Position numbers and translations under genes: made by a program. From Bacteroidota bacterium (GTDB taxonomy: Bacteria > Bacteroidota > Bacteroidia > Chitinophagales > Chitinophagaceae): DNA of 64,000 nucleotides. Positions 1 through 8,018 of this stretch are shown piece by piece. Position 1 is the first letter of the stretch; the number at the start of each line of letters is the position of its first letter. The notes below the pieces were generated by a model. That model saw only the letters and a program-made list of their open reading frames with translations, had not been told where the DNA came from and searched no databases. The stretch covers positions 44,228-108,227 of the forward strand of contig JAPLEH010000069.1 of the NCBI GenBank assembly GCA_026391455.1. Direction: 5' to 3'.

Positions 1-531
1 CAAACATCCTGCATCTTTCAATTCTTCATAAAAATCCTTGTTGCCTTCCAGGTAGAGATACCGCTCCGGGTGCGCAATGATGGGTTGGTATCCCTGCATC
101 TGCATTTCAAATAAAATATCTTTCAGGCTATGGGAAGGATAAGCCAGTGAAAATTCTGTAAGTACCATTTTACCACTCACGGTGAGGAGGGGCTCATTGT
201 TCTTCAGCAATTCCGCTACATGGTCATCGAGAAAGTATTCGGCTGCCGCATGCAATTCCACTTCTATGCCTTCTTCTTTCAATGCGGTTCTTACTACGTC
301 CAGTTTTTCCGCTATGATCTCCCGGGTGTTCTGATACATATCCCACATGATGTGCGGGGTGGTGATGAACTTTTTATATCCCAGTTCCATCATTCCCTTT
401 ATCAGTTTAAGGCTGGTAGCCACATCGGGTGAACCGTCATCAATACCCGGCAACAGGTGCGAGTGCATATCCACCCGTATCCGGCTGAAATCGGTAGGCT
501 TTTGGGGTGGCTTGGAAAAAAGTTTGAACAT
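1..531 (-). CDS. CpsB/CapC-like tyrosine-protein phosphatase (PHP family), C-terminus cut by the window edge
   Basis: The 177 visible codons start at an ATG at 531 and run off the left edge. The N-terminus carries the PHP metal-binding motif DMHSHLLPGIDDG (about residues 22-34). TTPHIMW follows near residue 59, and IIAHPERY near residue 158 supplies further His ligands. PHP-family CpsB/Wzb proteins dephosphorylate the tyrosine-rich tail of the capsule co-polymerase kinase. It lies downstream of the initiating glycosyl-1-phosphate transferase in the same operon, so it is the likely counterpart of the Wzc-like kinase at 42986-45388. Only the end of the protein is missing from view. Confidence 0.88.
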   Translation of the reverse strand, partial: MFKLFSKPPQKPTDFSRIRVDMHSHLLPGIDDGSPDVATSLKLIKGMMELGYKKFITTPHIMWDMYQNTREIIAEKLDVVRTALKEEGIEVELHAAAEYFLDDHVAELLKNNEPLLTVSGKMVLTEFSLAYPSHSLKDILFEMQMQGYQPIIAHPERYLYLEGNKDFYEELKDAGCL

Positions 532-561
532 CGTGCTTTATTCGGTACCGAAATTACAGTA

Positions 562-1224
562 TTAAAAACTTCTTTTGGGCAGAGAAGAAAACACTTTATA
601 CACGAGGTTGCTTTTGGGAAAAACCACATACCAGGCCGTGAGGAACATGATCATAAAATCGGTGTAAAAGCTCTGGTGCTGCTGGTACCAAACTTCCAGT
701 GCCCCTTTATACGGCAATATCACATCCCGGTAACATTCATGGGGCGGAAGGCTGCTTTGGGTAATGATCAGTTCTTCATCGCGGAATACAATGGAGCCGA
801 TGCCGGTAAGGCCGGGCTGCGTATTGTACACTTTGGATTTCATTTCATCCGAATAGCGGTCAAAGCCCACTTTCATCAGCGGGCGAGGGCCTACAAAAGA
901 CATATCGCCGGTAAGGATATTGATCACCTGCGGCAATTCATTGAATTTACTCTGCCGCAAAAACCGTCCAACTGCAGTGATGCGCGGGTCTCTTCGTACT
1001 GTTACATCCCCATGCCCCATATTTGGACTGTTTTTCAGCATGGTGGCAAATTTCCAGATGCGGAATATCTTATTCTTATAACCCACCCGCTCCTGGCGGA
1101 AAAAAACCTCATGTTCGCCGGTGAGTAATAACAGAATGACGATGGGTATAAATACCGGTAACAATATAATGATCGCAATCAGCGAAAAGATGATGTCAAA
1201 AAAACGTTTGATGAGCTTGTACAT
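562..1224 (-). CDS. Sugar transferase (monotopic phosphoglycosyl transferase, PglC/WcaJ C-domain type)
   Basis: This 220-residue bacterial sugar transferase would start the repeat unit by moving a sugar-1-phosphate from a UDP-sugar to undecaprenyl phosphate at the inner membrane. A hydrophobic re-entrant segment lies at about residues 8-36. The conserved FRQERVG, KFATM, GDMSFVGPRP and QPGLTG blocks follow in the family order. The short length without extra N-terminal helices matches PglC-type enzymes. The catalytic Asp-Glu dyad position reads FNELPQ, Asn instead of Asp, a variant I cannot rank for rarity. It lies 3 bp after the aminotransferase, which suggests that an amino sugar is the initiating residue. 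Confidence 0.92.
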   Translation of the reverse strand: MYKLIKRFFDIIFSLIAIIILLPVFIPIVILLLLTGEHEVFFRQERVGYKNKIFRIWKFATMLKNSPNMGHGDVTVRRDPRITAVGRFLRQSKFNELPQVINILTGDMSFVGPRPLMKVGFDRYSDEMKSKVYNTQPGLTGIGSIVFRDEELIITQSSLPPHECYRDVILPYKGALEVWYQQHQSFYTDFMIMFLTAWYVVFPKSNLVYKVFSSLPKRSF

Positions 1225-1227
1225 GGT

Positions 1228-2376
1228 TTATCCGATAGCTGCTTTGATCTCCTGCACTACAATGGCCAGTTCTTCATCGGTGATGCTGGTGGAACTGGGG
1301 ATACTGAGACAGGTATTATAAATATAATCAGAATTATCTTTTTGCTGAATGTACACGCAATCTTTATACATCGGCAGTTTATTCATGGGCATCCAGAAGC
1401 GGCGGCTCAGAATTTTATTGGCATTCAGATGATCGAGCAATTGCTGTTGTTTATCCGTTTGTATAGTGAATAGCCATCCGTTGGTATGTACATCGGGCAA
1501 TTCCTGCTGAAAACGGATATCGCCCACCCCAGTCAACTCTTTTTTGTAATAGGCCACACACTCTTTTTTGCGTGCAATGAAAGAGGGGAGCAATTCCATT
1601 TGTCCCACGCCGATTGCTGCGAGTACGTTTACCAGCCGGTAATTGTATCCCACTTCATCGTGATAGTATTCATCGGCACTGGCTTTGGCAGTAGTGGTCA
1701 GGTGTTTGGCATGTTTGGCCAATGCTTCATCATCGGTTACGATTACACCACCACCTCCGGTGGAAATGATCTTATTGCCATTGAAACTGAATGCCGCCAG
1801 CGGACTGAACGTACCGGCACTTTTGCCTTTATAAGTGGTACCCAGCGCTTCGGTGGCATCTTCCACGATGGGGAGCGGGTACTTCTGTACGATCGATAAA
1901 AAGCGGTCCATATCGCACATATTCCCGAGTATATGCACGGGCATAATGGCGCCTATCCTTCTGCCATCTTTAATATAGATCAGATCACCATTCTTTATAT
2001 CGGTTTCATCTTCCAGAAACTGCTCGAGCAGGTCGAGGTCCATTTGCCAGAGCGAAGGGTCTGCGTCAATGAGCAGGGGTTCTGCATTCAGGTATTTGAT
2101 CGAATTGGCAGATGCTACAAACGTGAGATTGGGCAATATCACATAATCGCCCTGCTTTACGCCGCTTAACAAAAGGGCGATATGCAATGCTGCAGTACCA
2201 TTTACTGCAGCCACCCCATATTTGGCACCTGCAAAGGCGGCCACCATTTCTTCAAACTGTGTGACGTATGATCCCACAGATGATATCCATCCGGTATCCA
2301 GGCAATCCTTTACATATTTCCATTCGTTGCCGGCTATATTGGGCACGCTGAGCGGGATAAAGCGGGTGTTACTCAT
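1228..2376 (-). CDS. LegC-type PLP-dependent sugar aminotransferase (DegT/DnrJ/EryC1/StrS family)
   Basis: The 382-residue protein has the DegT fold signature: GTAALHIAL near residue 60, VEDATEALG near 171, and the lysine-bearing loop SFNGNKIISTGGGG, with the PLP lysine at about K202. The NGNKIIST form of the loop is typical of LegC-like enzymes, which aminate UDP-4-keto-6-deoxy-GlcNAc. The product would be a 4-amino-4,6-dideoxy sugar, a substrate for the nearby NeuD/PglD-like acyltransferase (6036-6695) or the formyltransferases. Its start overlaps the preceding epimerase gene by 8 bp, so the two are translationally coupled. Subfamily assignment is from motif memory; the exact substrate is inferred. 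Confidence 0.88.
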   Translation of the reverse strand: MSNTRFIPLSVPNIAGNEWKYVKDCLDTGWISSVGSYVTQFEEMVAAFAGAKYGVAAVNGTAALHIALLLSGVKQGDYVILPNLTFVASANSIKYLNAEPLLIDADPSLWQMDLDLLEQFLEDETDIKNGDLIYIKDGRRIGAIMPVHILGNMCDMDRFLSIVQKYPLPIVEDATEALGTTYKGKSAGTFSPLAAFSFNGNKIISTGGGGVIVTDDEALAKHAKHLTTTAKASADEYYHDEVGYNYRLVNVLAAIGVGQMELLPSFIARKKECVAYYKKELTGVGDIRFQQELPDVHTNGWLFTIQTDKQQQLLDHLNANKILSRRFWMPMNKLPMYKDCVYIQQKDNSDYIYNTCLSIPSSTSITDEELAIVVQEIKAAIG

Positions 2377-3364
2377 ATACTAATTTTCCGGATTCAAGGT
2401 ATTGGTTGTACCATTCTACTGTTATTTTCAATCCTTCCTTCCACATTACTTCGGGCTCAAAGCCAAGCTGTGTTTTTGCTTTGGTAATATCGGGGCAGCG
2501 GCGGCTTACAGAACCGGGATAGGTGGGTGCATTTTCAAAGGTGCCTGTATAGCCCATCAGTTCGCCGGCATAATGTATCAATTCGCCAATCGTGATCTCA
2601 TCCTGCGTTCCGATATGATAGATCTCGCCATTGGTATTGGGTTGCTCCATAGCGAGTACGGTTCCTTTTACAGCATCGGTAATATAACAGAATGCGCGGG
2701 TCTGATCATGTCCGTATACTTTGAACGGATCTTCGCCTTTGCGGTAGCGTACCACGAGGTGAGGGATCACGTGTTTGAATCCCATACGGGGACCATAGAC
2801 ATTATGGTAACGTACTATGGTTGTTTCAAAACCCAGTATGCGGGCATAGTTCAGGAAGCCAGATTCACCCAGCATTTTGGTTACCGCATAGGTAAACCGC
2901 GGGTGACCGATCTCCTGAATACAAAGCGGCACTTCTTCGGGCGTAGGGGTAGTATATCCAAATGCTTCGATGGTACCGGCATAGCATTCGCTGGTAGATG
3001 TAAACAATACTTTTCCCACTTTTGAACGGCGCACCCATTCGAGTGTATTAAAGATCAGTGCGGTATTGATACGAATGATTTCATGCGGAATGGAGTTGGC
3101 ATTGTCCACGCCCACTACAGAGGCCAGCATATATACCTGATCGTACGCCTCATCCAGTTGATCGAATGTGGCGGGGTTGGTAAAATCTCCCGCTACCACG
3201 CGGATATTATGTTTATTCACCAGTTCGGTAAAATAATCATCCTGTTTACCACGCGCGAAATTATCGGCAATAGTCAATGTATAATCGCGGTTCTCTGCGA
3301 GGTATTTGGTAATGTTGAAGCCGATAAATCCGGCACCTCCCAGTAATAAAACGTTTTTACTCAT
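2369..3364 (-). CDS. NAD-dependent epimerase/dehydratase (extended SDR) in the polysaccharide locus
   Basis: The 331-residue protein begins with the Rossmann motif GGAGFIG (residues 9-15). The catalytic block TSTSECYAG is followed by YAVTK, the Tyr-x3-Lys pair. RYHNVYGPRMG and RAFCYITDAV are typical of the extended SDR family that epimerises, dehydrates or decarboxylates nucleotide sugars. Exact activity cannot be told from the sequence. It overlaps the LegC-type aminotransferase by 8 bp, so it probably prepares or modifies the same sugar. A block of short repeats (3372-3626) separates it from the upstream gene. Confidence 0.85.
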   Translation of the reverse strand: MSKNVLLLGGAGFIGFNITKYLAENRDYTLTIADNFARGKQDDYFTELVNKHNIRVVAGDFTNPATFDQLDEAYDQVYMLASVVGVDNANSIPHEIIRINTALIFNTLEWVRRSKVGKVLFTSTSECYAGTIEAFGYTTPTPEEVPLCIQEIGHPRFTYAVTKMLGESGFLNYARILGFETTIVRYHNVYGPRMGFKHVIPHLVVRYRKGEDPFKVYGHDQTRAFCYITDAVKGTVLAMEQPNTNGEIYHIGTQDEITIGELIHYAGELMGYTGTFENAPTYPGSVSRRCPDITKAKTQLGFEPEVMWKEGLKITVEWYNQYLESGKLVYE

Positions 3365-3371
3365 ATGTGTT

Positions 3372-3626
3372 GTTCAAAAGGTTTAAAAGGTTCAAAAGGT
3401 TTAAAAGGTTCAAGAGGTTTCATAAGTTACATAGGTTTCATAGGTTGTTGGTACATGCTGCCTGAGCGTAGCCGAAGGCAGGTCCAAAAGGTTTCATAGG
3501 TTATTAGTACATGCTGCCTGAGCGTAGCCGAAGGCAGGTTCAAAAGGTTTCATAAGTTACATAGGTTTCATAGGTTGTCAAGACCTGCCTGCCCAATGGG
3601 CTGCCTGAGCGTAGCCGAAGGCAGGT
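3372..3626. repeat. Compound repeat block: GGTTCAAAAGGTTTAAAAG-type tracts plus three copies of a 25-bp palindromic unit
   Basis: Between two co-directional genes lie 10-bp-periodic tracts of the form GGTTCAAAAGGTTTAAAAG and GGTTTCATAGGTT. They are interspersed with three identical 25-bp units at 3458-3482, 3514-3538 and 3601-3625. Each unit has arms CTGCCT and AGGCAG around GAGCGTAGCCGA and could fold as a hairpin. The first two lie 56 bp apart, and the third is preceded by CCTGCCTGCCCAATGGG. The poly-GGTTCAA tract recurs at 63483-63539, so it is a dispersed genomic repeat. No gene is visible in this 296-bp gap. Confidence 0.85.
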
Positions 3627-3660
3627 TCACCATTGACTATTCACTATTGACCACTCACCA

Positions 3661-5178
3661 TTATATATCTCCTCTTCCGATCACTTTCACCGTATGTTTC
3701 TCACTTACGGTACGAATATCCTCATTGGTGAGTACACCAATGGTATCATACAACAGACACTGCGGTTGCGATTTTATTTTATCCAGCAATGCTGCATTGT
3801 TCCTGTAATCCTTGTGTCCGGTAGTGATGATGATCACATCATAATTTTCCTGCAGCAACGCGTCGAGATCCTGGTTGATCCAGCTATCCTTTTCTTCCCA
3901 GTATTTTACATGCGGATCGTGTAAGGTTACCTGCGCTCCTTCCATCAGCAACTGATCATAAAACGGCTCCACCGGTGTATAGCGGGTATCGCCCACATCA
4001 TTGAGGTAGCTCACCCCCAGCAGTAATACTTTTTTCCCTTCAAGGGAACTGTTGTATTGCGCCTTCAGGTAATTGAAAGCATAAATGGGCATTTTATCAT
4101 TGATCTGTACTCCGCGTTCGCTTTGTCCCAGTTTTTCTTCACTGCCAAATAAATTCATACGTGCCCAACTGGCCAGCAGCGGATCTTTGGTAAGGCAATA
4201 GCCACCCACGCCCAATCCGGGCAGCATGATATTCTTATGCGTGGGGCGCATGCGGATGGCATTCACCACTTCATAAATATCCACGCCCGCCTCTTCGGCA
4301 AAACGGCTCCATTCCACCATAAAGGCGATGTTCATGGCACGAAAAGAATTTTCCAGCACTTTCGCCATTTCTGTGGCATTGGTATTTCCCAATCGGGTAA
4401 GGGGGTATTCGTCGGTGCGTATAACCGTTCTTAAAAAGCTCTCTACGGCCACTGCACTTTTTTCATCGGTACCTGCAAATACCCGGTAAAAATTCTGGAT
4501 CGAATCAATGTATTTGGGTCCGGGCATTACTCGTTCATAGGAGTGTCCCACTTTCAACTGATCTGACGGTAACCCGCGACTGGTCAATGCTTCTTCCAGC
4601 AGGGGACGAACAATTTTCTGCGCAGTTCCGGGAGGCACCGTGGTCTCCACCAGTACCAGCACATCTTCTTTACAGCAACTGCCAATGGCCGCAATGGCTT
4701 TTTTGAAGGGGGTAAGGTCCACATCATATCCTTCCAGGTCTTTCTGCACAGAGGAGCGTTTTTGTACATCGAGGTTGATGTCCACCACCACTACATCGGC
4801 CTTACTGTATGCGTACGCATCAAAGGAAGCGTAATAATTTTTTTTCTCCCGGGAACGTTGGTAATAGATATCGATTTTGGGATCGCTGGCCAGTATCGGG
4901 AAGATACCTTCGTTGATAGAACGGATTTTCCAATACGATGCGGGAGTAGGAAGATCCACGCCAATGACCGCATATTCTTCGGTCAGCGCATTGGCGACCA
5001 CCAGGCCCATTACAGAACCTACAAAACCAAGTCCCTGAACGACCACTACTTTTTTCCCGGGGTGCAGGGCGATAAAAGCATCGATCCCCGCTTTATCATC
5101 GGGTGTGGCCGGAATTTCATATTCCTTCCCGGTAATGGGGCTTTTGGAAATTTTATGGGTTGTTGCTGTGGTTGTCAT
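3661..5178 (-). CDS. UDP-sugar 6-dehydrogenase (UDP-N-acetyl-hexosamine dehydrogenase type, WbpA/WecC-like)
   Basis: The 505-residue protein is a UDP-glucose/GDP-mannose dehydrogenase family member. It has an N-terminal Rossmann motif GLGFVGSVMG near residue 50, ETTVPPGT in the middle, and the catalytic cysteine in GLGVGGYCLTKDP. The C-terminal UDP-binding domain is seen at LLGVSYLNDVGDTRYTP. The GGYCLTKDP form is nearer the UDP-HexNAc dehydrogenases than the UDP-glucose dehydrogenase at 38602-39936. It is about 60 residues longer than usual, from an N-terminal extension before the Rossmann fold. It could supply UDP-GlcNAcA or UDP-ManNAcA for the WbpB/WbpD steps at 36-37.6 kb. The stop overlaps the next start by 4 bp (ATGA). 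Confidence 0.85.
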   Translation of the reverse strand: MTTTATTHKISKSPITGKEYEIPATPDDKAGIDAFIALHPGKKVVVVQGLGFVGSVMGLVVANALTEEYAVIGVDLPTPASYWKIRSINEGIFPILASDPKIDIYYQRSREKKNYYASFDAYAYSKADVVVVDINLDVQKRSSVQKDLEGYDVDLTPFKKAIAAIGSCCKEDVLVLVETTVPPGTAQKIVRPLLEEALTSRGLPSDQLKVGHSYERVMPGPKYIDSIQNFYRVFAGTDEKSAVAVESFLRTVIRTDEYPLTRLGNTNATEMAKVLENSFRAMNIAFMVEWSRFAEEAGVDIYEVVNAIRMRPTHKNIMLPGLGVGGYCLTKDPLLASWARMNLFGSEEKLGQSERGVQINDKMPIYAFNYLKAQYNSSLEGKKVLLLGVSYLNDVGDTRYTPVEPFYDQLLMEGAQVTLHDPHVKYWEEKDSWINQDLDALLQENYDVIIITTGHKDYRNNAALLDKIKSQPQCLLYDTIGVLTNEDIRTVSEKHTVKVIGRGDI

Positions 5179-5906
5179 GAATGAGTAGCTGCTTGCAGTT
5201 TAAAAATATGGTTACCTATTTTGGTAAATGCCCAGGGGGTTTTATATGTGGTGGCCCTGATCCTTTTAGTGATTTCCTCCTCAGACATATCGGGAGTAAT
5301 ACAACAAAGATCATCCAGTTGCTTACGGGTATAGGGTTTCCGTTGCCATTGTTCGCTGGTCTGCGGTAATGTTTTCCCTTGCAAGAGTAATTGCATGAGT
5401 TCATAAAAACTCTCCTCGATCAACTGATAACAATGTTGTGTGACGCTATATACCGTATCCTCCTCCCCTATAGGAAATCGTTTTACTTTGATAATATCCC
5501 CGGAATCCACTTTTGCTTTCATGTGGTGACAGGTAATGCCGTATTCTTTTTCGCCATTATAGATGGCAAAGTTTGTACATCCGGTACCCGGGTATTCGGG
5601 GCTGCCGGGATGGAAGTTGATAGCGGCTACGGCTGCATTTGCCAGCAGGCTGTCGGGATAGATCCAGGGTGATATGAAGGAAATAAGCAGGTCGCCTTTC
5701 CAGTTCAGAATTTCGGGAGATAGTTTATCTTTTCTGCCTCCGGAAAAAATAGTGGGTGCCGTAAAATGTTTTTCCACAAATGCGGTGGCACGGCGGGCGT
5801 ATTCATTGTCCTTTTTACAGAGGAATAAAACGTTGTATTCTTTCGGATCTTTTTCGTTCACTGTCGGTGTGTTATGAGGATCGGGCTTTTCGTTACCGGC
5901 CAGCAA
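5175..5906 (-). CDS. Formyltransferase-family protein (candidate sugar N-formyltransferase)
   Basis: The core matches the N10-formyl-THF-dependent formyltransferase fold. The catalytic Asn/His/Asp triad appears as INFHPGSPEYPG (N97, H99) and KVDSGDII (D134), counting from the TTG at 5906. An alternative GTG start at 5861 would remove 15 residues that precede the fold; no ATG is available. At 228-243 residues it lacks the tRNA-binding domain of Fmt, so a small substrate such as a 4-amino sugar nucleotide is likely. It overlaps the dehydrogenase by 4 bp. A terminator-like hairpin upstream (5983-6008) may place it in a new transcription unit. Confidence 0.82.
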   Translation of the reverse strand: MLAGNEKPDPHNTPTVNEKDPKEYNVLFLCKKDNEYARRATAFVEKHFTAPTIFSGGRKDKLSPEILNWKGDLLISFISPWIYPDSLLANAAVAAINFHPGSPEYPGTGCTNFAIYNGEKEYGITCHHMKAKVDSGDIIKVKRFPIGEEDTVYSVTQHCYQLIEESFYELMQLLLQGKTLPQTSEQWQRKPYTRKQLDDLCCITPDMSEEEITKRIRATTYKTPWAFTKIGNHIFKLQAATHS

Positions 5907-5982
5907 AGGTATTGAGAATTAACCATATAACTGCTTTTGGGGCCATTTTTTAAGGAGCGGCGTACAGGTGGGAAATAAATAG

Positions 5983-6008
5983 AAAACCCGGCATATGTAC
6001 CGGGTTTT
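5983..6008 (-). terminator. Rho-independent-type terminator after the NeuD-like gene
   Basis: A 9-bp perfect stem AAAACCCGG / CCGGGTTTT encloses an 8-nt loop, 28 bp past the stop of the acyltransferase gene on the minus strand. The minus strand continues with a T-rich CTATTTATTT. The stem ends in A/T runs on both sides, so it could act in either direction. It suggests a break or attenuation point within the long locus. Confidence 0.6.
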
Positions 6009-6035
6009 CATATTGTTACAGATCCGAAAGTATAA

Positions 6036-6695
6036 TTATGCGGCAACCAGTTTGCGGGCTGGTTTCTTTACCAACTGGCGTGCGGGGTTACCCACCACGG
6101 TGGCTCCGTCGGGAATGTCTTTCACCACAACGGTACCTGCCCCGATCGTTACATTGTCGCCGATGATGATACCCTGGCGAACTACCGAATTAGCGCCGAT
6201 GAAGGTATTGCGCCCCACTTTCACATTGCCACAGAGTACAGCTCCCGGGGCAATATGTGTGAAGTCGCCGATGATACATTCATGGTCGATGCTGGTAGAG
6301 GTATTGCAGATCACTCCCTTGCCGATTTCCACAAGTGGATTGAGTGTAGCATTTGCTGCGATCATTATTCCATCACCCAATTTAGCAGAAGCAGAAATTA
6401 CCGCGCTGGGGTGAATGGCATTGATCGGACTGCCCAAATACTGACTGAGGTTGTTGTGAATTTTTTCGCGGATCCCATTATGTCCCACACAGGCAAAGAA
6501 GTCGAATTGCTTCAACCGGTGAATCACATCTGATTCCTTTCCGAGATACTCTAAATGATAGGGATTGAAGGGTTTTTCCTCCTGATCGCAATAAGCAGTT
6601 ACTAATCGGCCTGCACTGAGCAGGATGTCGATGATAACGTAGGCATGGCCTGAATAGCCTACAATGGCCACTGGTTTTTTCAATGTGGTTTTCAT
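6036..6695 (-). CDS. NeuD/PglD-like sugar O- or N-acyltransferase (left-handed beta-helix)
   Basis: The 219-residue protein has an N-terminal Rossmann-like part (VAIVGYSGHAYVI) and then imperfect hexapeptide repeats (IHPSAVIS, IGKGVICN, IAPGAVLCG, IGANSVVRQ, IGAGTVVVKDIPDG). This is the layout of PglD and NeuD, which acetylate a UDP-4-amino sugar or sialic acid with acetyl-CoA. The conserved catalytic His is likely in SIDHECII. In company with the LegC-type aminotransferase and PglC-like transferase, a role in making a diacetamido (bacillosamine-like) sugar is plausible, but the exact substrate is inferred. Confidence 0.87.
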   Translation of the reverse strand: MKTTLKKPVAIVGYSGHAYVIIDILLSAGRLVTAYCDQEEKPFNPYHLEYLGKESDVIHRLKQFDFFACVGHNGIREKIHNNLSQYLGSPINAIHPSAVISASAKLGDGIMIAANATLNPLVEIGKGVICNTSTSIDHECIIGDFTHIAPGAVLCGNVKVGRNTFIGANSVVRQGIIIGDNVTIGAGTVVVKDIPDGATVVGNPARQLVKKPARKLVAA

Positions 6696-6791
6696 TGATT
6701 TGGATTTTGGATGAGCTAAAATAAATACGCATCCGCGTCGTACAAAACAATGAACCGAATAAAAAGGGAATTTTGGTACTAGTACTCTGGG

Positions 6792-6815
6792 TGAAATCGT
6801 AGTTTTCCGATTTCA
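6792..6815. repeat. Inverted repeat over the stop codon of the glycosyltransferase gene
   Basis: TGAAATCG and CGATTTCA form an 8-bp perfect stem with an 8-nt loop. The right arm contains the stop codon (6813-6815) of the upstream glycosyltransferase. No T tract follows on the minus strand, so it may be an mRNA-stabilising hairpin rather than a terminator. A 10-bp palindrome GTACTAGTAC lies about 10 bp to its left. Confidence 0.4.
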
Positions 6816-7982
6816 GGGTCGTGTTCCTTCTTTTTCAAGGAGTTGGAGGTACCTTTTGTGCAGGAGAGCGTGTATTACCGGCTGGTCGAAATACTGTTCG
6901 ATGTGCTTCCGGAGCGATTGGGCATATTCCCGGAGGGGGGCCGGGTTGTCTATCGCATATTTCATTTGCTGAAAGAGTGATTCTTCATCTTTTACTTCAA
7001 ATATAAGTCCCGTCTTTCCGTGTTCTACAATATCAATATTACCATCAATGCGGGAGCAGAGCACCGGGCAATGCATAGCACCGGCCTGCAATAAAACATT
7101 CGGAAATCCTTCGCGGTGTGATGGATGAATGAGTGCATAGGCGATATGCATATAATATTCTACGGCATCACTCCATCCGGCCATTATTACACCGGGATGG
7201 GTTTGTATCAGTTCACGGGCTTTATCGCTTACCGGATCCACTTCATCTTCAAACGCTCCCACGAGCAGCAAGCGTGCAGATGGATGCGTATCATATATCC
7301 GTACAAAGGCCTGCAGCAATTCATCCATTCCTTTATCATGCACAATTCGCCCTACGGAAAGAAAATAAGTGAGCTTTTCATCGTAACTGATATGCTGTTT
7401 TATAGCGGCCAGTTTTTCCTCATTTATTACCCCGGGTGAATAGCGCGACAACCGAACACCATTGCTGGAACCCCGGCCGATCACTTCCATTTTAGATGCC
7501 TTTACCAATTTCTCTTCACGGATATATTTTTCCATGGAATAACTGTTGGGCCATACATGCGTGGCCGCACGTCCGGTCAGCTTTTCCATGAAGATGAGTA
7601 CCCGCCTGCTGAAACCTTTGGTCGTTACAAAACGTAACCCTGCAATAGTATGCACCCGAATCTTTACACCGGCAAATCTGGCGGCCAGCATAGCCAGCAG
7701 ACCTGCCTTCGGTGTATGCGAGTGTACGATATCCGGTTTTTCTTTCCGGAAAAAACGATACAATAACCACAGGCAGCGAAGATCCCCGAAGGGGGTCATG
7801 CGCCGGGTCATGGGAATGATATGATGCGGGCATCCTTCGTTGGTCTTTACTGTTTCCAGTTCCTTACCGTCACTGCTTACCATGATTACGTTAAACCCAT
7901 GTTCCTGCATATATTTCATCTGCCCGGGCAGTAATACATTCAGTGATATAGGTGCAGTAGTGATTCGGATGAGTTTAGGCAT
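6813..7982 (-). CDS. Glycosyltransferase family 4 (PglA-like)
   Basis: The 389-residue GT-B enzyme has an N-terminal acceptor domain (KPDIVHSHTPKAGLLAMLAA near residue 80) and a C-terminal nucleotide-sugar domain. The retaining GT4 signature is seen at HREGFPNVLLQAGAM. The second Glu of the E-x7-E motif is Gln here, a variant whose effect is uncertain. HSHTPKAG is typical of PglA-like transferases that add a HexNAc to an undecaprenyl-diphosphate-linked first sugar. Its place beside the PglC/PglD-like genes fits addition of the second sugar. Cytoplasmic face of the inner membrane. Confidence 0.87.
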   Translation of the reverse strand: MPKLIRITTAPISLNVLLPGQMKYMQEHGFNVIMVSSDGKELETVKTNEGCPHHIIPMTRRMTPFGDLRCLWLLYRFFRKEKPDIVHSHTPKAGLLAMLAARFAGVKIRVHTIAGLRFVTTKGFSRRVLIFMEKLTGRAATHVWPNSYSMEKYIREEKLVKASKMEVIGRGSSNGVRLSRYSPGVINEEKLAAIKQHISYDEKLTYFLSVGRIVHDKGMDELLQAFVRIYDTHPSARLLLVGAFEDEVDPVSDKARELIQTHPGVIMAGWSDAVEYYMHIAYALIHPSHREGFPNVLLQAGAMHCPVLCSRIDGNIDIVEHGKTGLIFEVKDEESLFQQMKYAIDNPAPLREYAQSLRKHIEQYFDQPVIHALLHKRYLQLLEKEGTRP

Positions 7983-8018
7983 AATAACGAAAAGTGAGCA
8001 GTTGATACTTGATCAGAA

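Noticed and set aside
457..1128. Long plus-strand open frame opposite the sugar transferase
   Set aside because: It lies fully antisense to the phosphoglycosyl transferase gene, which has clear family motifs; the frame has no recognisable domain.
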